From the NCBI GenBank assembly GCA_003427395.1, contig BFEA01000275.1, positions 1,736,441 to 1,761,706 of the forward strand: a DNA stretch of 25,266 nucleotides, in the 5' to 3' direction. How positions within the stretch are numbered: position 1 is the first letter of the stretch; each line of letters begins with the position of its first letter. Position numbers and translations under genes: made by a program. This document shows positions 9,139 to 18,246 of this stretch, in pieces. This DNA comes from Chara braunii (lineage: Eukaryota; Streptophyta; Charophyceae; Charales; Characeae). The notes under the pieces are model-generated. The model searched no databases. It saw nothing but the letters and a program-made list of their open reading frames with translations, and was not told where the DNA came from.

Positions 9139-9823
9139 AGCTGGACCATTCGTCATAGAAACAATGTCCAGCTTGTCTTTATGATATACACGAACAGGTT
9201 GCACAACTACTTCTCTCTTCTTTTGGGCAGATGACAAGGTCATTCGCCATGGAAACAATGTCTAGTCGCCCTAAGTTGTTTTATATCCAAAGATTTAGTA
9301 TTTCTCTGACTTCGTTTTCAAAAGAAAAGACAAATATAGGGAGGGGAGTGAACCATTCACAGTAGAAACAATGTTCAGCTTGCCCAAACTATTTTCATTT
9401 ATACTTTGTATTTTTTTTTTTCTCTTCTTAATGATATGGTTTAACACTAGATCATTCACAGTAGAAACAATGTCCAGCTGCCAGTTCACATGCAAATATA
9501 CATAAAGTACTTTCGTTTATACTCAGTTTAATTTATGTGCGTGGTTTTCAGGCTAAATCGTTCACCATAAAAACAATGCTTAACCTTAGACCAAAAATTC
9601 TCCCTCAGAATAAACAAGAATTTAAACCCCTTCAATCAGGCAAACCCTCAGAGTTAACTAGAGTAAACAGGCCATTCACAGTAGAAACAATGTCTGGTCC
9701 TCCAGAAAACAACTAAATAAACATAGCAACCAAGCCATTCACAGTAGAAACAATGCCAGGTCCTTCAGAAAACAGTCAAATAAACATAGCCCTGAGTCAT
9801 TCACAGTAGAAACAATGCTCATG
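9139..9823. repeat. eight-copy hairpin array, core CATT-loop-AATG
   Basis: A 20-nt core, consensus CATTCACAGTAGAAACAATG, recurs with CATT (CGTT in copy 5) at 9147, 9241, 9354, 9453, 9559, 9673, 9736 and 9798. CATT pairs with AATG around a 12-nt loop. Outside this, a single unpaired pyrimidine on the 5' side is followed by a second helix whose sequence differs between copies but still pairs. Examples are AGCTGGA/TCCAGCT (9139-9145 with 9167-9173), TGAA/TTCA (copy 3), CAGG/TCTG with one wobble (copy 6) and TGAG/CTCA (copy 8). The last three cores are about 63 bases apart; the others are 94-114 apart. It may be part of a retroelement LTR or leader. It lacks the fixed spacers and exact repeats of a CRISPR array. 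Confidence 0.88.
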
Positions 9824-9849
9824 CTTTGGTTGCCCCTTTCAAACGCATG

Positions 9850-10450
9850 CAAAACTGCCTTCCTCTTATTTTCCCCCAGGTCATCCTTAGTCTACTTTCT
9901 GTCAAAACAAAGATGAAACTTAAGGTTCACTCTCACACATTTTTTTCATTCAATCTGATTAGCTCCTGAAGAGAAAGCAAAAACCATAGGGACAACGCAT
10001 GCATACGGCAATCATACTACAGGGATATAGGCAAACATGTGTAGTAGTACGTTGTACAGATGGAGATGGTATACCTGATGATTCCCTGTCTCCAGAACCT
10101 CGCCTTTGTTCCGGCAGAGCTCCCGCAATCGGTGGGTGGACTCCCCACAGAGTCTTGATGCGGACCTACGGGTTGCAATCCCGCCTGCCGCCTTCCCCTC
10201 GTAACCAGCAGACTAGACTTAGACTTACAAAGATAGAAAAAGAAAAGTGTGAGACTCTCAGATCCAAGAATGGTGCTCTCATTCTCGCAAGAAAGGGTCT
10301 TGAAACCTTGATTCGCGTGAGGGCCTCACAATGGCGGTCAACTGATAGCTTGGTCAACGAAGTCAAACTGCCGAGGTAACTCTCCTGACGGTCGTCCAAT
10401 CTGCAGCCATGACCCCTTACTTGTTCAACCTGATCGTATCCGGCCAGCAG
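9850..10450. other. no gene supported
   Basis: A 126-codon open frame at 9999-10379 and an opposing one at 10166-10549 overlap each other. Neither has recognisable motifs or domain-like composition, so I do not call either a gene. Confidence 0.5.
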
Positions 10451-10463
10451 TCTGTAACAGCCT

Positions 10464-10553
10464 TTAGATACAGCAGCAATACTCGGCGGTAGCCAACAAC
10501 CGNAATTTTCACCAGCAGCAGCGGCAGTAGTCACCAACAGCAACGACAACAGT
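10464..10553. repeat. degenerate CAG/CAA-rich trinucleotide tract
   Basis: Clusters of CAGCAG, CAACAG and GCAGCGGCAG occur through this stretch, with one ambiguous base at 10503. It looks like a decayed trinucleotide microsatellite. Confidence 0.6.
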
Positions 10554-11100
10554 TGTTATAATCTGTGCCCAGACGCAACAGTCTGCTATAGCCCGGGCCC
10601 TAAATGCAGTAGCCAAATCTCGTATTTTCGTCTGCAACCAAGCTGCAACTCTACAATGCCTCGATAGCGAACTCAGTGATCAGCAAGAACCACATTCACA
10701 CAAGCGGGACACGGGCAGCAGGTAAGTTCTTCGACTCGTAGTTCATCTGCCCCTCTCACCCTCTTCTTTGCAGTTCCTACAGCATGGACGCACCTGGCCG
10801 TTGATGTGGCCAGGTTCCTTCGAACCCTGCTATGGGCCGTAAGCGGGGACACGACTGAGGCAATGCCCGACACGACTTCGAACTACCAATAAGCCAGGTG
10901 CGCACCTTTCAGACCCGCGCGCAGTGAGAACGGGAGCGGCTACTTCTACCGGTAGGCTAAGCAAAATCAGAATGACTCTATCGTGAAAAGCGGCCGGATA
11001 CATTGCCATTTATTTATTCATTTATTTACTGGAAGTCGTTCCCTCCTCCGACACGCAGCCTACTTTCTGACTAACTATCTTTTTACTAACTCTCGTCTAG
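10554..11100. other. no gene seen
   Basis: GC-balanced unassigned DNA with a short ATTT-rich patch near 11010-11030. Only short ORFs, none recognisable. Confidence 0.45.
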
Positions 11101-11124
11101 ATCTAACTGCATAGTCAGAGTCGC

Positions 11125-11830
11125 CGCCCTCGAAAACCCCCGAATCATGCCTTCAATCACCCGTTTCCACTAAGAAACGGGTGAGATAATTACCTTCAGG
11201 CTCCCTTCTTCTTCATCTCCGACCATCTCCGCGCACAACTCTTCTCACTAATCTCCCTTTCTACCATCTAATCACTAAAACTAACCTCACCACGTGATTC
11301 GCCCGGGGTCAAAACCCCGGGGCCGCCTCTTCCTCCGCTCGGTTTCATCGTGGATCGAGCGGGCTTCGTAATTTTTTTTTTCCCGCCATCTCTCACTTCG
11401 TCGTCTGCATCTCCTTCCTCACTTCCGCATGCACCTGGCACCAAAACCCGTCCGAATTCATTCAGTTTTCTAGTTTTCCCTCTTCGTCTTCACCTCGCCT
11501 CTCCGCGCACTAACTTTTCCTACTTACTCCTCTCTTACTAATTTTCCTCTCAATCTAACTTCATATTTTCGTTCGCCATCCTCCAAACTTCCGATTCCGA
11601 CCTTTGTTCAACTCGATTCCAGTGAGAATCGAGAAGGGCATAGCCTTCTTCTTTCCCTTCCGACCTCCTCCATAGCTCGGCGCGGCTCCTTTTCTACTAA
11701 CAGCCTAAACTACTAACTTACTACTCAAACTAATATTTCCATCACACTCGCCATCCACCAAAACCCCCGAAACGACTCCCTTCTCGCCTGATTCCGTTTG
11801 GGAACGGGCGAGGTACTCACCTTCGACCTC
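11125..11830. repeat. series of diverged units, several centred on a strong hairpin
   Basis: At least three segments share a layout: TCGCC, then CCAAAACCCCCGA-like text, a GC-rich hairpin, then CCTTC and a pyrimidine-rich tail with TACTAAC-like words. The hairpins are TCACCCGTTTC/GAAACGGGTGA (11157-11167 with 11174-11184), CTCGATTC/GAATCGAG (11612-11619 with 11626-11633) and CTCGCC/GGCGAG (11783-11788 with 11807-11812). Between the first two lie CCCGGGGT/ACCCCGGG (11302-11309 with 11314-11321) and CCGCTCG/CGAGCGG (11335-11341 with 11356-11362). Stem sequences differ while the position in the unit is kept. Function unknown. Confidence 0.6.
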
Positions 11831-11834
11831 TGCC

Positions 11835-12180
11835 ATGGCCGTTCTTCCTCGTCTTCATCCCCAAACGCACCCAGACCGGACCGCCGTCCAAATTCATTCC
11901 CCCTTCGCACTATCCTCGCTTCACCCCTCCGCCTCGACACTCCCGCAGCGCCTACCAGCCCGCTGCGCTACCTTCCCATCCGCAGTTGTGCAGCACCGCC
12001 GGCTAGCTGAAATGGCCTGGCCTCACTGCCCAACGATCCCGGTTGCTCTGTTCATCTCACTATGTGTCTAACTGCCCCCGCTCATTCCTCCTCTTCATCG
12101 CCCTGCCGCCCGATTGCACAGTCACCGTGCCATACCCGACTCACCACCTTCTCCCCTCTGCCATTTCCCTGCTCGTCATC
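11835..12180. other. no gene supported
   Basis: C/T-rich sequence with overlapping open frames on both strands and no recognisable protein. Low-complexity Pro/Ser/Arg composition explains the lack of stops. Confidence 0.4.
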
Positions 12181-12194
12181 CGCCCCTTCTCCAC

Positions 12195-12600
12195 TCCAGC
12201 CCGGGTTGACATCAACCCGGCCTTCCAACGCTGCAGGGTCTAACGGTCAGTCGAGCGCCAGGGGGAGAAAAACACCCCGCCATCAGCCCTTTTCCCGGTT
12301 TTATGCGTATTGCCCCCGTGCGTGGCTGTGCAAATCTGCCTTGTATCGTTCCAATTTTAACAGATGTCCCGAAGGACTTGGCCGGGTCTATGCCCCCACA
12401 GCAGCACCAGAGGGCACTCCGCCTGCTGTCCGCCTGCGCCCAGCACGATTCACGTCCGGGTTCACCCCGGATCTTGTTTTGTCCTACGTCACCCTTACGT
12501 AGGGGCCCTGCTAATCTCCTCTGCAATATTCCGGCCCCGACGGATGCCCCGAAGGACTTAGCCCGGGCCATGCCCCGCGACACTTCGAGGGCTGAGCAGG
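12195..12600. repeat. GC-rich block with 180-bp duplication and three hairpins
   Basis: GATGYCCCGAAGGACTT occurs at 12363 and 12543, exactly 180 bases apart, and weaker similarity extends about 40 bases upstream. Hairpins are CCGGGTTG/CAACCCGG (12201-12208 with 12213-12220), TCCGGG/CCCGGA (12455-12460 with 12466-12471) and CCTACGT/ACGTAGG (12483-12489 with 12497-12503). It may continue the hairpin-unit series to its left. Confidence 0.6.
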
Positions 12601-12885
12601 CCCAGGCAGACCATAACATTTGGTTTTAGTCATCGAGCTCCATCATCTGGGCTTGGAGACAGGTCTGTACTTCAGCAGTTTAATGGTGTACCCATTGAGA
12701 TGGGCCTTTGAGTGCCAGCCTCGCCCATGGCACTGCGCCCCAATGGCAGAACGGGCGCGGCTCTGGCACAGGCCACGAAAAACAGTTTGTAATTGCACTT
12801 CAGGCAATCCTGCGAATTCCACACATCTCATGCGACCCCGCCGTAGTCTCGCGTTCCCGAACGGGACGCGATAAAAGGGACCAAA
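12601..12885. other. no gene supported
   Basis: GC-balanced unassigned sequence. Short overlapping frames on both strands lack motifs. Confidence 0.4.
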
Positions 12886-12945
12886 AATAAAAATCAGGAA
12901 AATAAAAAAAATAAAAATAAAATAAAACAAAGCTAAACATAACAT
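12884..12945. repeat. A-rich (AAATA)n-like tract
   Basis: Imperfect AAAATAAA units fill this stretch between GC-rich flanks. It could be the A-rich tail of a retroposed element read on the plus strand. Confidence 0.7.
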
Positions 12946-13420
12946 TGTCGGGGAACAGCGGGGCTGTTAACACCTCCCCAGTCCCGCGGATCGGGCCTGC
13001 TGCCACGCCCGTTAACAAAACCGAGGGGGATAGCCCGACGACCCTCAACCCCGTCGGTTCTCTCCTCGATGCTCTGCTGCAGCCGCGTCGACGCTCGCCG
13101 ACCTCGATCCCCGAACCTTCGTAGTGTCAGTCCAATGTCGTAACCTATAGGGATGAGCCCAAGCCTGAGACCCAGGTCCGCAGAGTACCATACAAGACGG
13201 TGCGGCGTGACGCTTTGGCCAACATACCGGCTGCGCGTCTCCTAGTGCCCGCGCCGGCTTGCTTATACCGTGCCATAATTGCCCCGCGCGCCATCCTACG
13301 ACATCCCGCTCACCACACGAAATCGCGCCGTTATTGCCGATGCCGTCGTCGGGGTCGTTCTCCGCACGAGCGCTCGACTCGGTCAAATGTACCAATCAAA
13401 AGAAAATATCCTTAATTCCT
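12946..13420. other. GC-rich block, no gene supported
   Basis: A 116-codon minus frame at 13045-13395 has no motif I recognise. Sharp AT-rich borders on both sides suggest an inserted GC-rich repeat or an LTR remnant. I found no PBS or TG/CA edge that decides it. Confidence 0.4.
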
Positions 13421-13455
13421 GCTTAATTAAAAATAAATAAATAATAATAATATCA
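13418..13455. repeat. AT-rich simple repeat (AAAT/AAT)n
   Basis: Short imperfect runs of AAAT and AAT follow TTAATTAA-like sequence. Confidence 0.75.
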
Positions 13456-13904
13456 CCAAGCAAAAACGACCGAGGTCTGGCCCGGCTTTACAATCAACAA
13501 CAGAAAAGAATCACGCGCGCCTTAAACCTGCGCGCCCACGCACTCGCTATTGTGGTCAACCACCCAGTCAACGCAATTACAGACGCAGCCGCGCTTAACG
13601 CAGTATACTTAAACTTTAAACCAAACAATTTTCTGTAACTTGCAAAAACCCAGGGCGGATACCCTTGTAAGGGTATTCGCACCGACAACGCAACCCACGC
13701 AATGATACTCTGAGACAACCGTTCCCTCCCGTTGCGTACAACGAGATTAAAAACACTAAAAAACTAGAAAAAAATGATCCAGGTACAACGTATGGCCAAA
13801 AAAAAAACAATAAACATAGCAACCCAACTTCACGACCCAAAAAAACACAGGCTAAAAAAATGTCCCGCCTTACCACAGATCATCCCCCCAAAATCCCGCA
13901 TACT
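13456..13904. other. no gene seen
   Basis: Unassigned DNA with poly-A patches near 13770-13860. ORFs reported here read into low-complexity sequence and are not credible. Confidence 0.45.
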
Positions 13905-13924
13905 CCTTGTTCCTATTTTCAGGA

Positions 13925-14020
13925 AAGTAAGGAATTTTGATGTAATGCTCAGGACAATTTTGTTTAATTTATTTTTCTTCATAACATTTTTTTTTTCCAG
14001 ATGTTTTTTATTTTTTATTT
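13925..14020 (+). repeat. diverged internal copy related to the 242-bp TIR element
   Basis: The stretch AGTAAGGAATTTTGATGTAATG and on to CATAAC plus a T-tract aligns by eye with the interior of the element at 14194-14435 (AGTGAAGCAATTCGATGTGA and on). The flanking CTAGGCTACCAG terminal repeats are not present here, so this is a partial or recombined copy. Confidence 0.5.
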
Positions 14021-14114
14021 TTTTATTTTTTTTTGTACGCGTTCAGCCCAAACGACTAAACGCATCCCCAAGGGGTCCCATACGTTCGGCCGTTTGGCTT
14101 GTCCCGCGGTTAAC

Positions 14115-14117
<3 letters not shown>

Positions 14118-14192
<75 letters not shown>
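14118..14192. repeat. (TA)n microsatellite, about 75 bp
   Basis: Uninterrupted TA alternation directly abuts the left end of the 242-bp TIR element. Open frames of Tyr/Ile repeats across it are artefacts. Confidence 0.95.
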
Positions 14193-14193
<1 letters not shown>

Positions 14194-14194
<1 letters not shown>

Positions 14195-14435
14195 TAGGCT
14201 ACCAGAGTGGCCCGGGGTCACTTGCACGGCTGGACCAAAAAAAAAAAAAAAATCCTAATTTAGTGAAGCAATTCGATGTGATCCTAAGGCAAACGTTGTT
14301 TAGTTTTTTTTTTGCGTAACTTGTTTTGTTTTTCAGATTTTATAAAAAAAAATTTTTTTTTTTTTTTTTGGGACCTTCCCTGGTCCTTGCACGGGCTGGC
14401 CACCCGGGACCTGGACGGCCCGGCTGGTAGCCTAG
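14194..14435 (+). mobile_element. 242-bp TIR element, copy b (MITE-like)
   Basis: Perfect 12-nt terminal inverted repeats CTAGGCTACCAG (14194-14205) and CTGGTAGCCTAG (14424-14435) bound a 242-bp segment that is flanked on both sides by TA repeats. GC-rich ends enclose an A-tract (from about 14237), a middle AT-rich stretch and a T-tract. There is no ORF. Size, TIRs and TA flanks suit a Tc1/mariner-type non-autonomous element, but target-site duplication inside TA repeats cannot be proved. Confidence 0.75.
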
Positions 14436-14440
14436 TTTTT

Positions 14441-14471
14441 ATATATATATATATATATATATCGTCAAATA

Positions 14472-14506
<35 letters not shown>
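14441..14506. repeat. (AT)n microsatellites flanking the TIR element
   Basis: Two AT runs, 14441-14462 and 14474-14506, are separated by CGTCAAATAGA. Confidence 0.93.
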
Positions 14507-14508
<2 letters not shown>

Positions 14509-14877
14509 AAGTCTTTTGCCCAATACCATGAAACATGTCTTTCATCCTTGATGTTTTTTATATTTTTTAAATAATCAAATTTAAAATTTAAAATTACTCG
14601 AAATGTGGTATTTAAAATTTTGTCGATGTTCTTTGCCCCCATTTTGAATCATGTAGGCTGAAATATAACATTGATTTGGAATGAGAAAGAGCTTAGCTTA
14701 CCCAATCTAAAGGGCATAAGTAACGTGCATAAACTTTTTAGGTATAAGAACATTCATGATTTTAATTTTTTTTTTACTGATTTAAAAATTGAAAACAAAA
14801 TAAGAGTGTCACATATATTTTTTTATTATAAGCGAACTAGTTTTTAAAAAAAAATAAAAAAATATATACATAAAAGT
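14507..14877. other. AT-rich spacer between inverted TIR elements, no gene
   Basis: Unassigned AT-rich DNA. Only short low-complexity frames. Confidence 0.55.
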
Positions 14878-15119
14878 TAGGCTACCAGCCGGGCCGCCCA
14901 GGTCCTGGGTGTCCAGCCCATGAAAGGACCTAGGAAGGTACCCCCACTATCCCCCAAAAAAACAAAAATTAAAAAAATCGAAAACACAACTATGTTATGC
15001 AGAAAAATAAACTGAACAACTTTTGTCCCAGTGTCACATTAAAATTCTTCACTAAATTTTTTTTTTTTTTTTTTTTTGTCCGGTCGGGCATGTGACATCG
15101 GCCCACTCTGGTAGCCTAG
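14878..15119 (-). mobile_element. 242-bp TIR element, copy c, inverted relative to copy b
   Basis: TAGGCTACCAG at 14878-14888 and CTGGTAGCCTAG at 15108-15119 delimit a second copy of the same length as copy b. The reverse complement aligns by eye along the whole element, including CACCC(A/G)GGACCTGG and the internal TTTAGTGAAG segment. Together b and c form a large inverted repeat with a spacer of about 442 bases. Confidence 0.75.
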
Positions 15120-16480
15120 TATAAAAGTTGATAAAACGATATTGACTTGCATATGTCATATGAAGTCAGATTATATATCTCATTGGGAATGATGCAAAGA
15201 TATATACCATAATTAAAAATTACTATATTGTATTTGATAAATTTATTATGTTATCATTAGTATCATAAACATTTTTATTATTTTATATTAACATTACGAA
15301 ACCTGCATTTATCATTTACGTTCTTCGAAACTTTTAGTCAACTGAAATACAAATTTAAATCACTAAATTAGGCTACTCAATTTTGTTTGCATACTCATTA
15401 TATTGTCGGATAGGTTGGGCCATATACTATTACGAATAAGTTATTTGATGAAATTTGAAATGACAAGCGCCTAAACTTATTCCATATGGATAATGCAAAT
15501 TAATTTCGGACAACCTATAACTCATCCTACCAAGTCGTAAAGACTAACAAGAAGCAAACACAAAGTTTCACGTACTCTAACTTTCGTTGTTTTAAGTTAT
15601 CATTTTTTTAACCAAAGTTGAGAAAATATATTAAACCACCGGTTCGCACAATGCTCAACTGACAAAGCTACCTTTTAAGGTTTACGAGCATGTAACTACT
15701 CCTTTTCAAAGTGGTGCAACTTGTCAGAAATTGATCTTTGATTTCTGACATTATATTATAGTGAACTCCTTCCTGTGCCTTTGAGAATATTTACCTACGG
15801 ACAAGCTATCGGTACCTTTATTTTATTTTATTTATGGTAATTCTTAGGTATTCACCACATGGTCTGCAATTTTGTTAGTGACTCATACCCGAAATGAAAC
15901 GCTTTCACAGTGTAAACTGGTGAACTAGTAGTTTATAAAACGTGTATTATTAATCGTTCATAAAGTAGTTATGGAGGTTGTCCGACATATGATAGATTCA
16001 ACAAACTAGTTTATACTAATTCCTTTAGGTTTGATTGTACGCAAAATAAATGTAAAAAAAAAAAATATACTAATTTTTTTATATATGATTGCACAAAAAA
16101 TTAATGTATCACACGAAAACCAATATTTTATTTTTTAATTAACTCGTTTAAAAAATAAAATAATAATTTTTCCTATTATTATTCATCATGACATTTCCAA
16201 TGAAGGCGAAAAAAAAATATTTTTAAATATAATGAATTGTGAAAGTAAGCATATCGAACTTTATAAAATAGTTAACTTTTCACGAATAATATTTTTTACA
16301 GGGTTTGATACAAATTTTTTATTATAAAACTGTTTGGTTTTTTTTCTCGGTTTTAGTTTTCAATGAATGCGAATTGATGAACAAGTTATGAACATTTTTA
16401 GTAAATGTGGCAAACTGATAAGAAATCGGTCAATAACATATGTAAGCATGAACATATATTATCTTTGATAATCACCTCGC
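15120..16480. other. AT-rich region, no gene seen
   Basis: No ORF of note, no repeat unit recognised and no RNA gene seen. Long poly-A/T words are frequent. Confidence 0.55.
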
Positions 16481-16792
16481 TTATAGATATGTATTGGGCA
16501 ACCCGTGTTGTTCTTTATCGTAGTGAAAAATTATGAATATGTTATTAGATATGAAAACGTTGTTTACCACTATATAAGTTTTTCCGCTCAAGATTTTGAT
16601 GGATTTTCGTTTGTTCTTTGTAATGAAACACTCAACATGTGTCTTGAAGTTGTTTTGGTTTACCTTAATGGATAGGTTTAAGTTTCCTAATGTCAAATAT
16701 ATCTGATTTTCATATTTTTCAGCACTCGTGATATTTAAATAGTTGACATTTAATGTTGGTATACAAATGTTGATAGCGCTGGTGACACACAT
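16481..16792 (-). CDS. unrecognised 103-codon ORF, doubtful
   Basis: An open frame of 103 residues in strongly AT-rich DNA, longer than most chance frames here. It is rich in Asn, Ile and Lys, with alternating hydrophobic stretches such as LNLSIKVNQNNFKTHVECFI that would suit beta strands. I recognise no domain. There is no partner gene nearby and no obvious start context. It may be chance or a fragment of a decayed gene. Confidence 0.2.
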   Translation of the reverse strand: MCVTSAINICIPTLNVNYLNITSAEKYENQIYLTLGNLNLSIKVNQNNFKTHVECFITKNKRKSIKILSGKTYIVVNNVFISNNIFIIFHYDKEQHGLPNTYL

Positions 16793-16940
16793 AATATAAG
16801 GACATTGCTAAATTGATTCATCGGTGACTCCAATAGTTTGAGAATTATTTGACAAAAATAATATTGATTACTACATACGTTGATAATGTAGACGAATACA
16901 AGTATTAATATTTCGGAAGACATCACTCAACCAATAACTT

Positions 16941-17947
16941 GATAAAGTGAGAACTCCGTTAGTCCACATAAATTTTGGGGAATTATGGGACAATAAGGAT
17001 CTAACATTGTAATTTCATAAAAGAAGATTGCAATTTCATAAAAGAAGATTGTCATCACATATTTTATCCATATGATCTACCAGATGACGTCATATTTGAA
17101 ATTAGTGGGATAAGGGGTGCTTACGCTTAAAAAAATTCTCATATTACAGGCGTTCCCAGATAAATATTTTAATATCTGTGTTGGAAAATTCATTCGAAAG
17201 CAAGCGTCGTGATGAAGTGGCTTGAGAAAGAGATACTCTGGATGGTAAAAAATAAATAATAAGGGAAAAAAATGGTAGTTTAAATTTCAGAAAGTAAAAG
17301 GGGAATGTGAATAATATAAGCATTGGTTAGACACGTGTTGAAGTAAAGCTATCGACGAGAGTTTCAAAAAATTTAAAAATTTCATATTTACGGACAAATA
17401 CAGAGAAAGACAAAAAAATTCACAAATTTCAAATAAATTTCTGACTGAAATTTCAGTCATTACTCAGAACCATTGAGAATTTCACGGATTTGATTATATT
17501 TTCTCAGACCTCTGAGACTTTTGATGGAGGAAAGAGGGTGTTTTTACGTGTATCATAATCGTTTTTTATTTTGCTCCAATTTAAAACGGAATTCTTTGGA
17601 ACTCTTATGGATCTGTGCCGGATATACTTTGTCCTTTATCGGAAGGGATTATGATATCTGACGAAGTTCAAGGATATAGTGCCTTCGAGAAATAAACGAT
17701 AGACTAAACGTTTGAAAAAGGGGAGAGAGGTTTTAAAGATAGATTTTCAAGAGTTGATCTCAAAAGGGAGTAGAAGCGTGAACTCCTGAAAGGTTTTCCA
17801 GTATATAGTTGCTACTTCTTCCTTACCTTACACTCAGAGTTGTTGTGCCCTCCTGGCGAGGATGGAAACTAGCTCCAACCGAAACTGGTAGAGGAAAATT
17901 AGCCTACCATCGCCCGAAAGGATGGAGGTCGAACACCATAGAGGGGT
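16941..17947 (+). repeat. 5' terminal direct repeat (tail of a truncated upstream copy)
   Basis: It aligns along its length with 21442-22434, from GAGAACYNNGTTAGTCCACAT to the final CCATAG hairpin. Over the last 131 bases I count 22 differences, about 83% identity, of which 18 are transitions. It contains a 20-nt tandem duplication at 17011-17030 and 17032-17051 that the 3' repeat lacks. Remnants of RT C-terminal coding sequence are present but unreadable. Confidence 0.85.
17821..17897 (+). ncRNA. hammerhead-like three-way junction, 5' repeat copy
   Basis: Core words CTGGCGA (17853-17859) and GAAA (17881-17884) are separated by helix II, GGATGG (17860-17865) with CCAACC (17875-17880). The preceding helix I is GAG (17837-17839) with CTC (17850-17852). 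An outer helix III pairs CCTTAC (17826-17831) with GTAGAGG (17888-17894), with one bulge. The hammerhead consensus CTGANGA is altered at its A to G, so cleavage is unlikely. The bases at the expected cleavage site do not fit NUH cleanly. By-eye call only. Confidence 0.4.
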
Positions 17948-18246
17948 TATGGAACAATGGAGGAGGAGATTAGAATAATGGAGGAGGAAACAACGGTGGA
18001 GGGAACGGAGGGGGAGGATGAAACAATGAAGGAGGCAGGCAATGCAAAGGACCAAATTGCTATAATTGTGGATACTCTGGCCATATCTCGAGAGAATGCA
18101 ATATGCTGAGGCAGAATTACCAAGGACCACCACATAACTACCAAGTACAGCAAACTAACTATCAAGGAGTAACAACTACCGAAGCCTCGAGCATCTCCAA
18201 CGTCTACGCTGAAGTAGCACCCCAATGGTCATTAGCAAAGAGCTAG
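17948..18246 (+). pseudogene. gag-like Gly/Asn-rich segment with CCHC zinc knuckle, broken
   Basis: From about 17953 the frame reads NNGGG-type repeats interrupted by a TAG and a TGA. It then gives CKGPNCYNCGYSGHISREC, a perfect CX2CX4HX4C knuckle at 18058-18099. A Gln/Tyr-rich tail follows (NYQGPPHNYQVQQTNYQG) until TAG at 18244-18246. The knuckle implies RNA or single-stranded nucleic-acid binding by the element's first ORF product. The segment starts directly at the end of the 5' terminal repeat, where a new unit would begin. No intact start or full-length ORF remains. Confidence 0.75.

Noticed and set aside
9139-9823. CRISPR-like look: repeated ~20-nt core with unique spacers
   Set aside because: Spacers vary from about 43 to 95 bases, cores are diverged, there are no cas genes, and the surrounding DNA is eukaryotic retroelement sequence.
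317-10503. Single N bases at 317, 1946 and 10503
   Set aside because: Isolated ambiguous calls; only 1946 touches coding sequence (one codon of the RT pseudogene) and they do not affect any call.
9999-10549. 126-codon plus ORF and 127-codon minus ORF
   Set aside because: They overlap on opposite strands, lack motifs, and the minus one spans an ambiguous base and the CAG-rich tract.
12946-13420. A second LTR or a GC-rich gene
   Set aside because: No PBS, no paired repeat, no convincing protein; left unassigned.
13990-14345. Polypyrimidine-AG ends (TTTTCCAG, TTTTTCAG) as splice acceptors
   Set aside because: Such words are expected from the T-tracts of the TIR element copies, and no flanking exon was seen; the inverted copy lacks the AG.
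13774-14642. ORFs with long Tyr-Ile repeats on both strands
   Set aside because: They are translations of the TA microsatellites and poly-T tracts.
17925-17940. GGTCGAACACC resembling a tRNA B box
   Set aside because: It misses one T of the GGTTCGANNCC consensus, no A box lies upstream at a suitable distance, and no cloverleaf could be drawn; the same holds for 22408-22420 and for AGTTCGAACC near 7697.
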